Origin: Mesonia sp008017825
GTDB lineage: Bacteria; Bacteroidota; Bacteroidia; Flavobacteriales; Flavobacteriaceae
Direction: 5' to 3'
Length of the DNA stretch: 64,000 nucleotides
Assembly (NCBI RefSeq): GCF_008017825.1
Contig: NZ_VRLS01000057.1
Coordinates: 1 to 64,000, forward strand
A model generated the notes under the pieces. The model did no database searches, was not told the origin of the DNA, and saw nothing but the letters and a program-made list of their open reading frames with translations. Of the stretch, positions 44,066 through 53,577 are shown one piece after another. The translations under genes were made by a program, and so were the position numbers. Position 1 is the stretch's first letter; every line of letters starts with the position of its first letter.

Positions 44066-44561
44066 ATTTGCAATTACAATTGATGCACAGATAAAAAAAT
44101 TTAACTATTGAGGTTTAATTTTTGACACTGGGAAGTAAAAAAAAAGGAAATAAATAAAACTATTAAAAAATTAAAATGTCTACTCACTTTAACTTAAAAC
44201 AGATACATTAATTTATTTGTAAGAAAAATAATAAGAATAAAGAAATTAAGCGTAAAAATTAATACTCTATAAACGTATCAGAAGTAAAAAAAAATTTAAA
44301 TAATTAAACTTTAATCTATCCATTTCAAACTAATGTGATTTAGTGTAGATATAAAAGTAATTAATTCAAACTACTAACTATTAATCTTCCTGTATTTTCT
44401 TCCGCGTAAGCCTTATAATTTTCTCTTTCAGCTTAGAAGATTATCACATCACTCTAGCTGAAATCAAAATATTCTTTTATTTACATTAAGTCAAGCTATA
44501 TTTTTATTGATGCTCTAATTATTATTTAACCCAGTTAGAACACAGCAGCTTTAACCACATT
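44066..44561. other. Non-coding AT-rich stretch
   Basis: About 500 bp with no credible gene, RNA or repeat; composition is strongly A/T with A-runs. Confidence 0.5.
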
Positions 44562-44597
44562 AAAAAAATCCCGAACAATTGTTCGGGATTTTTTTTT
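44562..44597 (-). terminator. Strong terminator after hisS
   Basis: TCCCGAAC-AATT-GTTCGGGA (44569-44588) is a perfect stem flanked by an A-run and a T9 run. It sits 3 bp beyond the hisS stop and can work in both directions. Confidence 0.92.
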
Positions 44598-44599
44598 AA

Positions 44600-45970
44600 T
44601 TATTTGATGGTGTTAAGCATTTCCTCTAGAGTTACGGTAGATTGCTCTCCAGATACCATATTTTTTAAGGTAAACGTTTCTTCTTCCATTTCTTTGGTTC
44701 CTGCTAAAACTACAAAAGGAATATTACGCTTATTAGCGTGATTCATTTGTTTTTTCATTTTAGCAGCATCAGGATACATTTCGGCAGCGACATTTTGGTT
44801 TCTTAATTCTCTTACCGCTTTCATCACGTATAGCGCTTCTTTTTCTCCAAAATTGATAAAAATGATTTGTGTATTTGCTTCCGCGGAAGCTGGAAATAAA
44901 CCAAGTTCTTCTAAGACCAAATAAATTCTATCTAAGCCAAACGAAATACCAACTCCGCTCATATTTTTAAGTCCGAATATGCCTGTAAGGTCATCATAAC
45001 GACCTCCACCGCCTATCGATCCCATTTTCACATTTTTGGGAGCAGCAACTTCAAAAATAGCACCAGTGTAATAATTAAGTCCGCGTGCTAAAGTCACATC
45101 TAAATCTAATTTAGCTGTTTTTAAAGGCATCGCTTCGATGGCTCGCTGTATAAACTCTAATTCTTCTATTCCTTTTTTTCCTTCTTCAGAAGAGTTTAAA
45201 ATAGCTTTTAAGCCTTCAATTTTAGTAGAGAAATCTCCAGTTAGAGAAAATATAGGCGTAATGGTTTTTATCGCTTCCGCGGATATTCCTTTAGCCTGCA
45301 TTTCTTTAATGACACCCTCTTCTCCTATTTTATCTAATTTATCTAATGCTACGGTAAAATCGATGAGTTTATCGCTTTCTCCAATCACTTCGGCAAAACC
45401 AGAAAGAATTTTTCTATTATTAATTTTTATAGTTACCCCCTCCAAACCTAAAGCAGTAAATACAGCATCATAAAGCTGAACGAATTCTACTTCTTGCCAA
45501 AGGCTATCGCTCCCTACTACATCTGCATCACACTGATAAAATTCTCTAAACCTTCCTTTTTGCGGACGGTCTGCACGCCACACGGGTTGTATTTGGTAAC
45601 GTTTAAAGGGAAATTCAATGTCGTTTTGATGTTGTACTACATATCTCGCGAAAGGAACAGTAAGGTCATAACGCAATGCTTTTTCTGAAATTTGCGGAGT
45701 AATGGCTTGGCTATTTTTTTCCGCGAAAGCGTCATCATTTACTTTCTTAAGGAAATCTCCGCTATTGAGAATCTTAAAAATAAGTCGGTCCCCTTCTTCT
45801 CCATATTTCCCCATTAAAGTATCTGAGTTTTCAAAACTGGGAGTTTCTATAGGCTGAAATCCGAATTTTTGAAATTGAGATTTGATGGTAGAAAAAATAT
45901 AATTTCTTTTACTAACTTCGACAGGAGAAAAATCTCTTGTTCCTTTGGGTATTGTTGGTTTTTGTGCCAT
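44600..45970 (-). CDS. hisS: Histidine--tRNA ligase
   Basis: This class II aminoacyl-tRNA synthetase charges tRNA-His with histidine. Landmarks are the N-terminal KGTRDFSP, motif 2 QPVWRADRPQKGRFREFYQC, the histidine-binding LARGLNYYTGAIFE, motif 3 GVGISFGLDRIY and a C-terminal anticodon-binding domain. I chose the start at 45970 (MAQKPTIPKG, 456 aa). The -7 element TATCTTTG at 45988-45995 would place transcription start inside the six extra codons given by the upstream ATG at 45988. It stands as a single gene with its own terminator. Confidence 0.96.
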   Translation of the reverse strand: MAQKPTIPKGTRDFSPVEVSKRNYIFSTIKSQFQKFGFQPIETPSFENSDTLMGKYGEEGDRLIFKILNSGDFLKKVNDDAFAEKNSQAITPQISEKALRYDLTVPFARYVVQHQNDIEFPFKRYQIQPVWRADRPQKGRFREFYQCDADVVGSDSLWQEVEFVQLYDAVFTALGLEGVTIKINNRKILSGFAEVIGESDKLIDFTVALDKLDKIGEEGVIKEMQAKGISAEAIKTITPIFSLTGDFSTKIEGLKAILNSSEEGKKGIEELEFIQRAIEAMPLKTAKLDLDVTLARGLNYYTGAIFEVAAPKNVKMGSIGGGGRYDDLTGIFGLKNMSGVGISFGLDRIYLVLEELGLFPASAEANTQIIFINFGEKEALYVMKAVRELRNQNVAAEMYPDAAKMKKQMNHANKRNIPFVVLAGTKEMEEETFTLKNMVSGEQSTVTLEEMLNTIK

Positions 45971-45987
45971 ATCAAAATTTAAAGTCA

Positions 45988-45995
45988 CAAAGATA
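45988..45995 (-). promoter_or_regulatory. Candidate -7 element of hisS
   Basis: Read on the minus strand this is TATCTTTG, a match to TAnnTTTG. Transcription would begin about 7 bases downstream, giving a very short leader before the ATG at 45970. No clear -33 element was found. Confidence 0.5.
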
Positions 45996-46069
45996 ATTAA
46001 ACAAAAGACATATTTTAAGTAACTTTTAAAGCTTAAAGTCGTCTTATTAACAACGCTTAACCTTAACTC

Positions 46070-47311
46070 ATGTTTTCATTAGTCAAAGAAAATATAAAAA
46101 TAGCTTTAGATAGCATTAGAACACAGCTGCTTAGAACTATTTTAACTGTTTTAATTATCGCCATTGGTATTACTGCTCTAGTAGGTATTTTAAGCGCTGT
46201 AAATGCTTTAGAAAATACAATTACGAGTGATTTTGCTTCTATGGGAGCCAATACTTTTAATTTACAACGTTATGATTTTACGGTGCAAACCAGAGGAAGT
46301 GGCGAGGTTCAAAAAATTAATCCCGTGGTTACTTATCGAGATGCTAAAGAATTTAAAGACAATTTTATTTACCCAAATACCAACACCTCTATCTCATTTA
46401 CAGGAACTTCTACAGCCGAAATAAGGTACGGAAAAGAAAAAACCGATCCTGAAGTAAGCGTTTTGGGGGTAAATGAATATTTTTTAACCAATTCTGGGCT
46501 AGAAGTAGAAACAGGAAGAGATTTTTCTTATTTTGATATTGAAAATAATGTAAGCGTATGCGTAATAGGATCTGATTTAAAAGATGGTATTTTTAAAAAT
46601 ATAGACCCTATAAATAAGACCATTAGTGTACGTGGTGCGAAATTTAAAGTAATTGGAGTTTTAGAAAGTAAGGGTTCGACTTTTGGAAACAATCAAGATT
46701 TGCGTGTTTTAATTCCTATTCAAAAAGCACGTACCTTATTTAATTTGGCAAACACCAACTACAATATTAGCGTAAAGGTTGATGATAAGGAGATGATAGA
46801 AGGCGCTCAAGATGAAGCTATTATTACTTTTAGAAAAATTAGAAAACTACAACCTAAAGAAGAGAACAATTTTGGACTTGAACGTAGTGACAGCCTTTTA
46901 AATGAAATTTTTAAAATCACTGGCTACCTAGATGCTGCCGCTTGGATCATTTCTATTATCACCATTCTAGGTTCTTCTATAGCGTTAATGAATATTATGT
47001 TGGTTTCGGTAACCGAAAGAACTCGTGAGATTGGTGTTAGAAAAGCCTTGGGAGCTAAAAAGAATACCATTGCATTTCAGTTTTTTAGCGAAACTATTAT
47101 TATAGGTCAGCTTGGCGGAATTTTAGGAATTATATTAGGGATGCTAATCGGTTATATTGTGGCTGTAAGTGCCGATTTTGATTTTAGTATTCCTTGGGGA
47201 GCTATTATAGCAGCAACTATTATTTCTTTAGTTATTGCAATACTTTCTGGAAGTTACCCTGCTCTTAAAGCTGCTAAACAGAACCCAATAGAATCTTTAC
47301 GTTATGAATAA
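46070..47311 (+). CDS. MacB/FtsX-type ABC transporter permease
   Basis: This 413-aa protein has an N-terminal membrane segment (about 20-42), a periplasmic MacB-PCD-like domain (about 45-270) and three C-terminal membrane segments with the FtsX signature SVTERTREIGVRKALGAKK. These permeases work with an ATPase in mechanotransmission or peptide/lipoprotein export. No ATPase gene is adjacent, so the partner is elsewhere. It is divergent from hisS, with 99 bp between starts. The flavobacterial single-gene form is common. Confidence 0.9.
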   Translation: MFSLVKENIKIALDSIRTQLLRTILTVLIIAIGITALVGILSAVNALENTITSDFASMGANTFNLQRYDFTVQTRGSGEVQKINPVVTYRDAKEFKDNFIYPNTNTSISFTGTSTAEIRYGKEKTDPEVSVLGVNEYFLTNSGLEVETGRDFSYFDIENNVSVCVIGSDLKDGIFKNIDPINKTISVRGAKFKVIGVLESKGSTFGNNQDLRVLIPIQKARTLFNLANTNYNISVKVDDKEMIEGAQDEAIITFRKIRKLQPKEENNFGLERSDSLLNEIFKITGYLDAAAWIISIITILGSSIALMNIMLVSVTERTREIGVRKALGAKKNTIAFQFFSETIIIGQLGGILGIILGMLIGYIVAVSADFDFSIPWGAIIAATIISLVIAILSGSYPALKAAKQNPIESLRYE

Positions 47312-47322
47312 TAGAGGCTAAA

Positions 47323-47799
47323 TTAATCAACCTCTATTATTCTTTCAAAATATTGAAAAAGCTCACCTTTAGTAATATTGGCTCCTTGCTGAATGAGTGC
47401 AAAGATGTCTTTATTACGATCTTCAGATATCGCTTTAACTGAATTATAAATTTCTACATCTTCTTTAAGCAAGTTATCTTGTAACCACGCATAACCTTCT
47501 TTGGTAGTGATGTTAATCGCATCATTTTTAACTTTTATTCCGATAAGGCGCATTTGAGTATCGTCTATATGAAATAAAAACAATTGTTGCTTAGAGATGT
47601 GTTCTAAGAAATTAGCCTGATTGAGAACTCCTTCCCAAACTAAATCACTAAATACATCTAATTCATCTTCTGCTAATTGTGGTTTATTTTCTTTTATCTC
47701 TGCCCACTCCTCTGCGGTAATAGATTGAGAAGCTAGAAAATTTATAAATTCTGGATGCAACTCATCCAATTGCTCTTTTGTTAATCTTGCGTATTTCAT
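47323..47799 (-). CDS. DUF6495-like conserved protein
   Basis: This 158-aa protein begins MKYARLTKEQLDELHPEFIN and has AEEWAEIKENKP and VWEGVLNQANFLEHISKQQL in the first half; it is soluble and acidic. It matches my memory of a flavobacterial family (DUF6495) found beside rplI; that name is from recall. It is convergent with the permease gene and follows the rplI terminator. Function unknown. Confidence 0.7.
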   Translation of the reverse strand: MKYARLTKEQLDELHPEFINFLASQSITAEEWAEIKENKPQLAEDELDVFSDLVWEGVLNQANFLEHISKQQLFLFHIDDTQMRLIGIKVKNDAINITTKEGYAWLQDNLLKEDVEIYNSVKAISEDRNKDIFALIQQGANITKGELFQYFERIIEVD

Positions 47800-47821
47800 T
47801 CTAAAAAAATATTATAGTTAT

Positions 47822-47854
47822 AAAAAAACCTACTCTTTTTGAGAGTAGGTTTTA
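47822..47854 (-). terminator. Terminator of the rpsF-rpsR-rplI operon
   Basis: ACCTACTC-TTTTT-GAGAGTAGGT with flanking A7 and a short T-run lies 22 bp past the rplI stop. Confidence 0.88.
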
Positions 47855-47875
47855 TCTTCTTAAAGTAAAAAAAGT

Positions 47876-48328
47876 TTATTTAGCTTCTCCTACTACATCA
47901 AATGTTAAGCTAGAAATCACTTCTCTGTGGAAACGAAGTTTTGCTTCATACTGTCCTAATCTCTTAATGTTTCCACCAAGAATTGAGATGTATTTTTTAT
48001 CGATGTCTACACCTTCTTTAGATAAAGCTTCGCTTACATCTGCAGTGGTAATGCTCCCAAACATTTTATCTCCAGCTCCTGCTTTTGCAGTAAGCTTAAG
48101 CTCAATTCCGTTAAGCTTTTCAGATTGTTTTTTAGCTTCGTCTATATTCTTTTGCTCTTTATAAGCACGTTGTTTTAACGTTTCAGCTAACACTTTCTTT
48201 GCAGATGGTGTAGCTAGTTCAGCGTGTCCTTGTGGGATTAAATAATTTCTTCCGTAACCGTTTTTTACGTTTACAACATCATTAGTAAATCCTAAGTTTT
48301 CTACGTCTCTTTTTAAAATCAATTCCAT
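47876..48328 (-). CDS. rplI: 50S ribosomal protein L9
   Basis: This 150-aa protein has the N-terminal domain signature MELILKRDVENLGFTNDVVN and GYGRNYLIPQGHA. A long connecting helix and a C-terminal domain with KMFGSITTADVSEAL follow. It binds 23S rRNA near the L1 stalk. It is the last gene of the S6-S18-L9 operon, 13 bp after rpsR, and is followed by a terminator. Confidence 0.97.
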   Translation of the reverse strand: MELILKRDVENLGFTNDVVNVKNGYGRNYLIPQGHAELATPSAKKVLAETLKQRAYKEQKNIDEAKKQSEKLNGIELKLTAKAGAGDKMFGSITTADVSEALSKEGVDIDKKYISILGGNIKRLGQYEAKLRFHREVISSLTFDVVGEAK

Positions 48329-48341
48329 AATGTCGTATTTT

Positions 48342-48638
48342 TTATTTTAATAAATCACCAACGTATGGCATTAATGCTAAGTGACGAGCTCTTTTTACCG
48401 CTACAGCAGTTTTTCTTTGATACTTCAAAGAAGTTCCTGTTAATCTACGAGGTAAAAGTTTACCTTGTTCATTTACAAATGCCATTAAAAAATCTGGATC
48501 TTTGTAATCGATATACTTGATTCCTGATCTTTTAAAACGACAATATTTTTTTGTCTTTGACGTCTCGATATTAAGCGGAGTTAAATATCTAATTTCTCCG
48601 TCTTTCTTTCCTTTTGCTTGTTGCTCTATAGATGACAT
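48342..48638 (-). CDS. rpsR: 30S ribosomal protein S18
   Basis: This 98-aa protein has the S18 core: YCRFKRSGIKYIDYKDPDFL, GKLLPRRLTGTSLKYQRK and the C-terminal AVKRARHLALMPY. It forms a heterodimer with S6 on the small-subunit platform. It starts 3 bp after the rpsF stop. The N-terminal extension of about 20 residues is usual in Bacteroidota. Confidence 0.97.
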   Translation of the reverse strand: MSSIEQQAKGKKDGEIRYLTPLNIETSKTKKYCRFKRSGIKYIDYKDPDFLMAFVNEQGKLLPRRLTGTSLKYQRKTAVAVKRARHLALMPYVGDLLK

Positions 48639-48641
48639 AAC

Positions 48642-48980
48642 TTACGCTTTTTCTTTGTTTCTTTTTACTCTCTTCTCTGCCCAAGCTACTGCATGTTTGT
48701 CTAGTTTTACAGTAAGGTAACGCATCATACGCTCTTCTCTTCTAAACAATAATTCTAAAGGCTCAATTACTTCTCCATCTACTTGAAATTCGAATAAGTT
48801 GTAAAATCCACTCTTTTTGTGTTGAATTGGATAAGCTAATTTTTTTAGCCCCCAATTTTCTTTGTTGATCATCTTGGCACCTTTAGAAATAAGAAAATCT
48901 TCGTATTTCTTAACTGTCTCCTTTACCTGCTCATCAGATAAAACGGGATTCAAGATGAAAACAGTTTCATAATGATTCAT
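48642..48980 (-). CDS. rpsF: 30S ribosomal protein S6
   Basis: The start at 48980 (MNHYETVFILNPVLSD, 112 aa) matches the family. The frame is open 30 codons further upstream, but the promoter at 49005-49035 lies inside that extension, so the longer form cannot be right. S6 landmarks are YETVFILNP, GLKKLAYPIQHKKSGFY and FRREERMMRYLTVKLD. It partners S18 and is the first gene of the operon. Confidence 0.96.
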   Translation of the reverse strand: MNHYETVFILNPVLSDEQVKETVKKYEDFLISKGAKMINKENWGLKKLAYPIQHKKSGFYNLFEFQVDGEVIEPLELLFRREERMMRYLTVKLDKHAVAWAEKRVKRNKEKA

Positions 48981-49004
48981 AAATAGTTTATTTAAAATTG
49001 AGTG

Positions 49005-49035
49005 CAAAAGTAATTCTTTTTTTTTATTATAACAA
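49005..49035 (-). promoter_or_regulatory. Promoter of the rpsF-rpsR-rplI operon
   Basis: On the minus strand TACTTTTG (49005-49012) matches the TAnnTTTG -7 element, and TTG (49033-49035) gives a -33 element with a 20-base spacer. This is the best Bacteroidota-type promoter in the window, 25 bp upstream of the rpsF start. Confidence 0.8.
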
Positions 49036-49240
49036 TTAACAGAGGTTTTTTGTTTAGATTTGGCTTTCAATTCTTTTAAATTATATCATCCTTAAAGATT
49101 AGAATGATTTGAAATTTAAAAAAATTATATTAAATTTAACTTTATTGCAAAAATCTTTGTACTTTATCGATAAGTTTATATTTTTAGAAATTGAAACCCC
49201 CCAGGAATTTCGTGATAATTAAAAGTAAAAATTTTTTATT

Positions 49241-49960
49241 TTGAAAGATATTAAGTTAAAATGTATAGTGGTAGATGATTCGAGTATACAACGACTATCT
49301 ATTATCAAATTAGTTAAAGACCATCCTAACTTAGAGCTTGTTGGCGAATTTAACAATGGGTTAAAGACGAAAGAGGTTTTGAACAAATTAGAGGTTGATT
49401 TAATATTTTTAGATATTGAGATGCCTATTTTATCGGGGTTCGATCTATTAGATAACCTTGAGAACAAACCTGAAATTATTTTCATTACGGGTAAAACTCA
49501 ATATGCTTTTCAGGCGTTTGATTATGAAGCTGTCGACTACCTTCAGAAGCCAGTAGAAATGAAGAGATTTAATGTTGCGGTAAAAAAAGCCATTGATCTT
49601 CATTACTTAAAAAACGAAAAACTCTATTCTAGTGATAGTAATTACATTTTCATAAAGAGTAACCTCAAAAACTTTAAGCTCTTCTTAAAGAATGTAAAGT
49701 ACGTTGAAGCTTTTGGAGACTATGTAAAAATTATTACTGATGAGCAAACTTATACAGTTCTCTCTACCATGAAAGGTTTTGAAGAAAAGTTACCAGAAAA
49801 TCAGTTTATGCGCATACATAAGTCTTATATTATTAACTTATTTAGAGTAAAACATTATAATGCTAAGACTATTTGGGTTGATGATTTTGAAATGCCAATT
49901 AGCCGTAACCGTAAGAAAACATTAGAAGAAGCTTTATCTGGTATAATTACACACACTTAA
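49241..49960 (+). CDS. LytTR-family response regulator
   Basis: This 239-aa protein has a receiver domain with VVDDSS (acidic pocket), LIFLDIEMPILSGFDLL (phosphoacceptor Asp), FITGK and KPVEM. A C-terminal LytTR DNA-binding domain follows, with YVEAFGDYVKIIT and FMRIHKSYIINL. The only start in position is TTG at 49241, giving MKDIKLKCIVVDD. The partner sensor kinase is not adjacent. It overlaps the convergent priA gene by four bases at their 3' ends. Confidence 0.93.
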   Translation: MKDIKLKCIVVDDSSIQRLSIIKLVKDHPNLELVGEFNNGLKTKEVLNKLEVDLIFLDIEMPILSGFDLLDNLENKPEIIFITGKTQYAFQAFDYEAVDYLQKPVEMKRFNVAVKKAIDLHYLKNEKLYSSDSNYIFIKSNLKNFKLFLKNVKYVEAFGDYVKIITDEQTYTVLSTMKGFEEKLPENQFMRIHKSYIINLFRVKHYNAKTIWVDDFEMPISRNRKKTLEEALSGIITHT

Positions 49961-52407
49961 TAAGGATCTACATTTAAAATTAGCCTTACTTTTTTAAAAC
50001 TTCCTACAGAATCGTAAGTTTTTCTTACTTTTTCTATAAATTCTTTTGTCTTAGAGATGGAATGCTCTGGAGGTATCTTAATGATGATATTTTTATAGTA
50101 TTCATTTCTTATTCTTGCTACGGGGGGAAACTCCGGACCTAATACATTCTCTTTCAAACCTTGAGCTAAACCTTTAGCAAACCACGAAGAAGCCTCATTT
50201 ACTGCATTAAAATCTTTAGCTTTAAATGTTAGCTTAATCAGTCTATAAAATGGTGGGTATTTATAATTCTGTCTTTCTTGTAATTGTTCTTTATACATTT
50301 CAAGATAACTATTCGTAGTTACTTGTTGCAAAATTTGATGATTCGGATTGTAAGTTTGAATAAGCACCTTCCCTCTTTGTTTCGTTCTTCCTGCTCGCCC
50401 TGCTACTTGTACTAGCATATGAAAACTCCTTTCATGAGCTCTAAAATCTGGAAAATTTAAAAGACTATCTGCACTCATCACCCCTACTAAATCTACGTTT
50501 CTAAAATCCAATCCTTTAGTTAGCATTTGAGTACCTATAAGAATATCTATTTCTTGCTGCTCAAAAGCAGTTATGATTTTTTCATATCCGTGTTTACCAC
50601 GCGTGGTATCCAAATCCATTCTTCCTATTTTATGATTAGGAAATAAGGATTTTAGTTCTGTTTCTATTTGTTCTGTACCAAAACCTTTAGTAGTCACCTC
50701 TGTACTCTTACAGGCGATACATTGCAATTGCATAGCTATATGATAGCCGCAGTAATGACAACGCAAAGAATTGTTGTGCTTATGGTAAGTTAAACTAACA
50801 TCACAATTAGGACATTGAGGCGAATGACCACACGTATTACATTCTAAGATCGGAGAAAACCCTCTTCGGTTTTGAAAAAGAATGACTTGCTTCCCTTCCG
50901 ATAAGGTAATTTTCATTTCCTCTAAAAGTGTATCAGAAAATCGACCTTTCATCAACTTTTTTTTATACTTTTCTTTCACATCTACTAATTCTACTTGAGG
51001 AGGCAGTACATTACCATATCGTCTATTTAATGATACTAATCCATATTTATGATGCTGTGCGTTAAAGTAACTTTCTAAACTTGGTGTCGCAGATCCTAAC
51101 AATAAATTTGCTTTGGTTATATTTGATAGCACCACAGAAGCATCTCTAGCATGGTAACGCGGTGCAGGATCATACTGTTTAAATGTAGTTTCATGAGATT
51201 CGTCTACGATAATAAGCCCTAAATCTTGAAAAGGAAGAAAAATAGAGGACCTGGCTCCAATCACAATTTTTCCTTTGGTTTGCTCTAACACGTGTTGATA
51301 AACCTCCACCCTTTCATTCAGCGAATATTTACTATGAAATACCAATACATCTTCCCCAAAATATTGTTGTAGACGAGATATAAGCTGCGTGGTTAAAGCA
51401 ATTTCAGGTAAAAGATAGAGGACTTGCTTTCCTTGTGAAATAACATCTTTAATAAGCTGAATATAGATTTCAGTTTTACCTGAAGAGGTTATTCCATGTA
51501 ATAAAGTAACTTTATTAGTTTGAAAGTTTTCATTTATTTCCGCGTAAGCTTGTTGTTGATTCTCGTTGAGATTAACTTGAAATTTTTCTACTTGCTGCTG
51601 AGTATCTGTTCGATCTTTCTGCAAATAATATTCATCTAAAACACCTTTATCCACCAAGGTTTTTATAATCGCCGCAGAGGCTTCACTTTCTTTAATCAAT
51701 TGCTTTACACTTATAGGTTTTTTAGATTTTGCTAAAAGCGAAAACAAGGTTAACACCACACTACTTTGTTTGGGTGCTTTATTTAAGGTCTCTAAAAGTT
51801 GCTGTAATTCTTCTTCTTTATGATATAACTCGGCTAACTTTATATACCTAATAAGTTTAGGCTTATATTGCTTATAAAGCTCTTGACTAACTACAGCAAC
51901 ATTCTTTGCTACGAGTTTTTGTAATATTTTGAGTACATTTTTCTTTCCTAAAAGATTGCTTATCTCTTTTATTTTAATGACAGATTGATTCTGCAATGCT
52001 TCGTAAACCAAATATTCTTCATCGGTTAAACCTTCTTCATCAATATCTGTTTTTGTGTTTAATTCTACTACTGTTTCGCTTTCCAATAAAAAAGCTCCTG
52101 GTAGAGCGGCTTTTAAGATATCTCCTTCTGCACACATATAATATGAAGAAAGCCACTTCCAAAATTTTAACTGCGTTTGGGTCACGATGGGCTTATCATC
52201 CAATATTTGCTCTATGAACTTTGCCTTATAGATTTTTGGAGCTTCTTGATGTATATTTGCAGTAATACCTGTATATACTTTCGTTTTTCCAAAAGGAACT
52301 GCCACTCGCATTCCTTTCTTTAAATCACCAATCTCCTCTTTTCGAACCTGATAAGTAAACCTTGTCGGAAGTGGTAACGGCAATATAACATCTACAAAGT
52401 GATTCAT
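49957..52407 (-). CDS. priA: Primosomal protein N' (replication restart helicase PriA)
   Basis: This 816-aa superfamily 2 helicase has an N-terminal 3'-DNA-binding domain (FVDVILPLPLPTRFTYQV), Walker A HGITSSGKTE, DESHE box, GSATPSLE and paired zinc-binding cysteines CNTCGHSPQCPNC and CHYCGY...CIAC. VAGRAGRTKQRG marks helicase motif VI. It reloads the replisome at stalled forks. It is followed by the convergent response regulator, and the terminator at 52461-52500 lies upstream between it and the DUF2147 gene. Confidence 0.97.
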   Translation of the reverse strand: MNHFVDVILPLPLPTRFTYQVRKEEIGDLKKGMRVAVPFGKTKVYTGITANIHQEAPKIYKAKFIEQILDDKPIVTQTQLKFWKWLSSYYMCAEGDILKAALPGAFLLESETVVELNTKTDIDEEGLTDEEYLVYEALQNQSVIKIKEISNLLGKKNVLKILQKLVAKNVAVVSQELYKQYKPKLIRYIKLAELYHKEEELQQLLETLNKAPKQSSVVLTLFSLLAKSKKPISVKQLIKESEASAAIIKTLVDKGVLDEYYLQKDRTDTQQQVEKFQVNLNENQQQAYAEINENFQTNKVTLLHGITSSGKTEIYIQLIKDVISQGKQVLYLLPEIALTTQLISRLQQYFGEDVLVFHSKYSLNERVEVYQHVLEQTKGKIVIGARSSIFLPFQDLGLIIVDESHETTFKQYDPAPRYHARDASVVLSNITKANLLLGSATPSLESYFNAQHHKYGLVSLNRRYGNVLPPQVELVDVKEKYKKKLMKGRFSDTLLEEMKITLSEGKQVILFQNRRGFSPILECNTCGHSPQCPNCDVSLTYHKHNNSLRCHYCGYHIAMQLQCIACKSTEVTTKGFGTEQIETELKSLFPNHKIGRMDLDTTRGKHGYEKIITAFEQQEIDILIGTQMLTKGLDFRNVDLVGVMSADSLLNFPDFRAHERSFHMLVQVAGRAGRTKQRGKVLIQTYNPNHQILQQVTTNSYLEMYKEQLQERQNYKYPPFYRLIKLTFKAKDFNAVNEASSWFAKGLAQGLKENVLGPEFPPVARIRNEYYKNIIIKIPPEHSISKTKEFIEKVRKTYDSVGSFKKVRLILNVDPY

Positions 52408-52460
52408 TTTAAATTAAAAATTTTGAAAGTAAAGGTATAAAGGATTTTAAAGTACAAAAT

Positions 52461-52500
52461 AAAAAAGCACGAATTAATTTAAATTAATTCGTGCTTTTTT
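52461..52500 (-). terminator. Long perfect palindromic terminator
   Basis: AAAAAAGCACGAATTAATTT and its exact complement form a 20-bp self-complementary palindrome ending in a T-run. It lies 15 bp beyond the stop of the DUF2147 gene (minus) and isolates it from priA. Confidence 0.9.
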
Positions 52501-52514
52501 AAATCTGATAATGA

Positions 52515-52940
52515 TTACTCTATTAGTCTTCGCCACTCCATAGTTTTATAGAAAAAACCAATATAGCCACGAACATTTAAAATATTGGAATTATGCTCAT
52601 CTACCCAAATTTTTGATTTATATATTCTACCATCATCGGGGTTTAAAATAGTACCATCAACATATTTTTCCTGATCTTTCTTAAAATCTTTTAATAATAC
52701 TAAACCTAAGATTTTTTTATTTTTTTCCTCTCCTTCACATTCAATACACAAGTTATCTTCTTTTTCTTTGTCTAATATCTCTACTACTTTTCCATTTACA
52801 ATACCATCGTTTTCATAAATTTCTATAATAGAACGCACTTCTCCTGATTCTTTAAGTATCTCCCATTTCCCAAAAACCGATTGACTTATTGCTAACTGTG
52901 AAGAAGCTATACAAACAAAAAGTACTAATATGTATTTCAT
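52515..52940 (-). CDS. DUF2147 family secreted protein
   Basis: This 141-aa protein has a signal peptide (MKYILVLFVCIASSQLAISQ). The DUF2147 beta-barrel-like domain follows: GKWEILKESGEVRSIIEIY, LVLLKDFKKDQEKYVDGTIL with the NPDDGRIYKSKIW motif, and a terminal FYKTMEWRRL. The family is periplasmic and of unknown function. It precedes a terminator and follows a chalcone-isomerase-like gene on the same strand. Confidence 0.9.
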   Translation of the reverse strand: MKYILVLFVCIASSQLAISQSVFGKWEILKESGEVRSIIEIYENDGIVNGKVVEILDKEKEDNLCIECEGEEKNKKILGLVLLKDFKKDQEKYVDGTILNPDDGRIYKSKIWVDEHNSNILNVRGYIGFFYKTMEWRRLIE

Positions 52941-52978
52941 AATATATAAGGGTAAATTTATATGCTAATCAAAATAAG

Positions 52979-53542
52979 TTATTTGCCTAACATTCCTTCT
53001 TTTAGATCGTCATCTGCAGGTCTATTTGATAACCATATACCAAACAAAGCTTTTTTAAAGTCGGCTCCTTTGATAGTTCCTTTTTCTTCTCCATTTTTAT
53101 AAGAAACCACACCTTTACCAGGTTGATAAGTAATGTCAAAAACATCTCCTTTTTTTATTTCTTCTTTAAAAAACCCTATAAACTGATCTATTTTAGATTT
53201 AAGCGGACCAACTCTACCATCTGTAGAATTTTCAAATCCCTCTTCAACTGCGTCGATCATTTTGCTACTACTCACTAATTTAGAGACAATATGTAATTTT
53301 ACCGCCATAGCCTCATCACTATTTAAAATTTCATTTGCATTTGAAGATTTATTCGTAAGGTAAAGTCCTCCCACATATAAATCTAACCATAGTTTCTCTC
53401 TAATTCCTGCTCCGTTTAAAGTTACCTGGTGTTCTCCAAAAGTCTCAGATGTAGGTAAATCTATTCCTCCTACTTCTTTTGTTTGTGCAAATGAGAAGTT
53501 TACTGCAAATGCTACTGCTAAAATAAAAGCTATTTTATTCAT
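52979..53542 (-). CDS. Chalcone isomerase-like secreted protein
   Basis: This 187-aa protein has a signal peptide ending NFSFAQ, then the CHI-like fold: LNGAGIREKLWLDLYVGGLYL, AVKLHIVSK and FDITYQPGKGVVSYKNGE and a final ALFGIWLSNRPAD. Bacterial members are not flavonoid enzymes; they probably bind fatty acids or related ligands in the periplasm. It lies 38 bp upstream of the DUF2147 gene and 35 bp downstream of the yihY-like gene, so co-transcription is possible. Confidence 0.9.
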   Translation of the reverse strand: MNKIAFILAVAFAVNFSFAQTKEVGGIDLPTSETFGEHQVTLNGAGIREKLWLDLYVGGLYLTNKSSNANEILNSDEAMAVKLHIVSKLVSSSKMIDAVEEGFENSTDGRVGPLKSKIDQFIGFFKEEIKKGDVFDITYQPGKGVVSYKNGEEKGTIKGADFKKALFGIWLSNRPADDDLKEGMLGK

Positions 53543-53577
53543 GATAAATAAGTTTAAAATTATTGTGGTTTAAGATA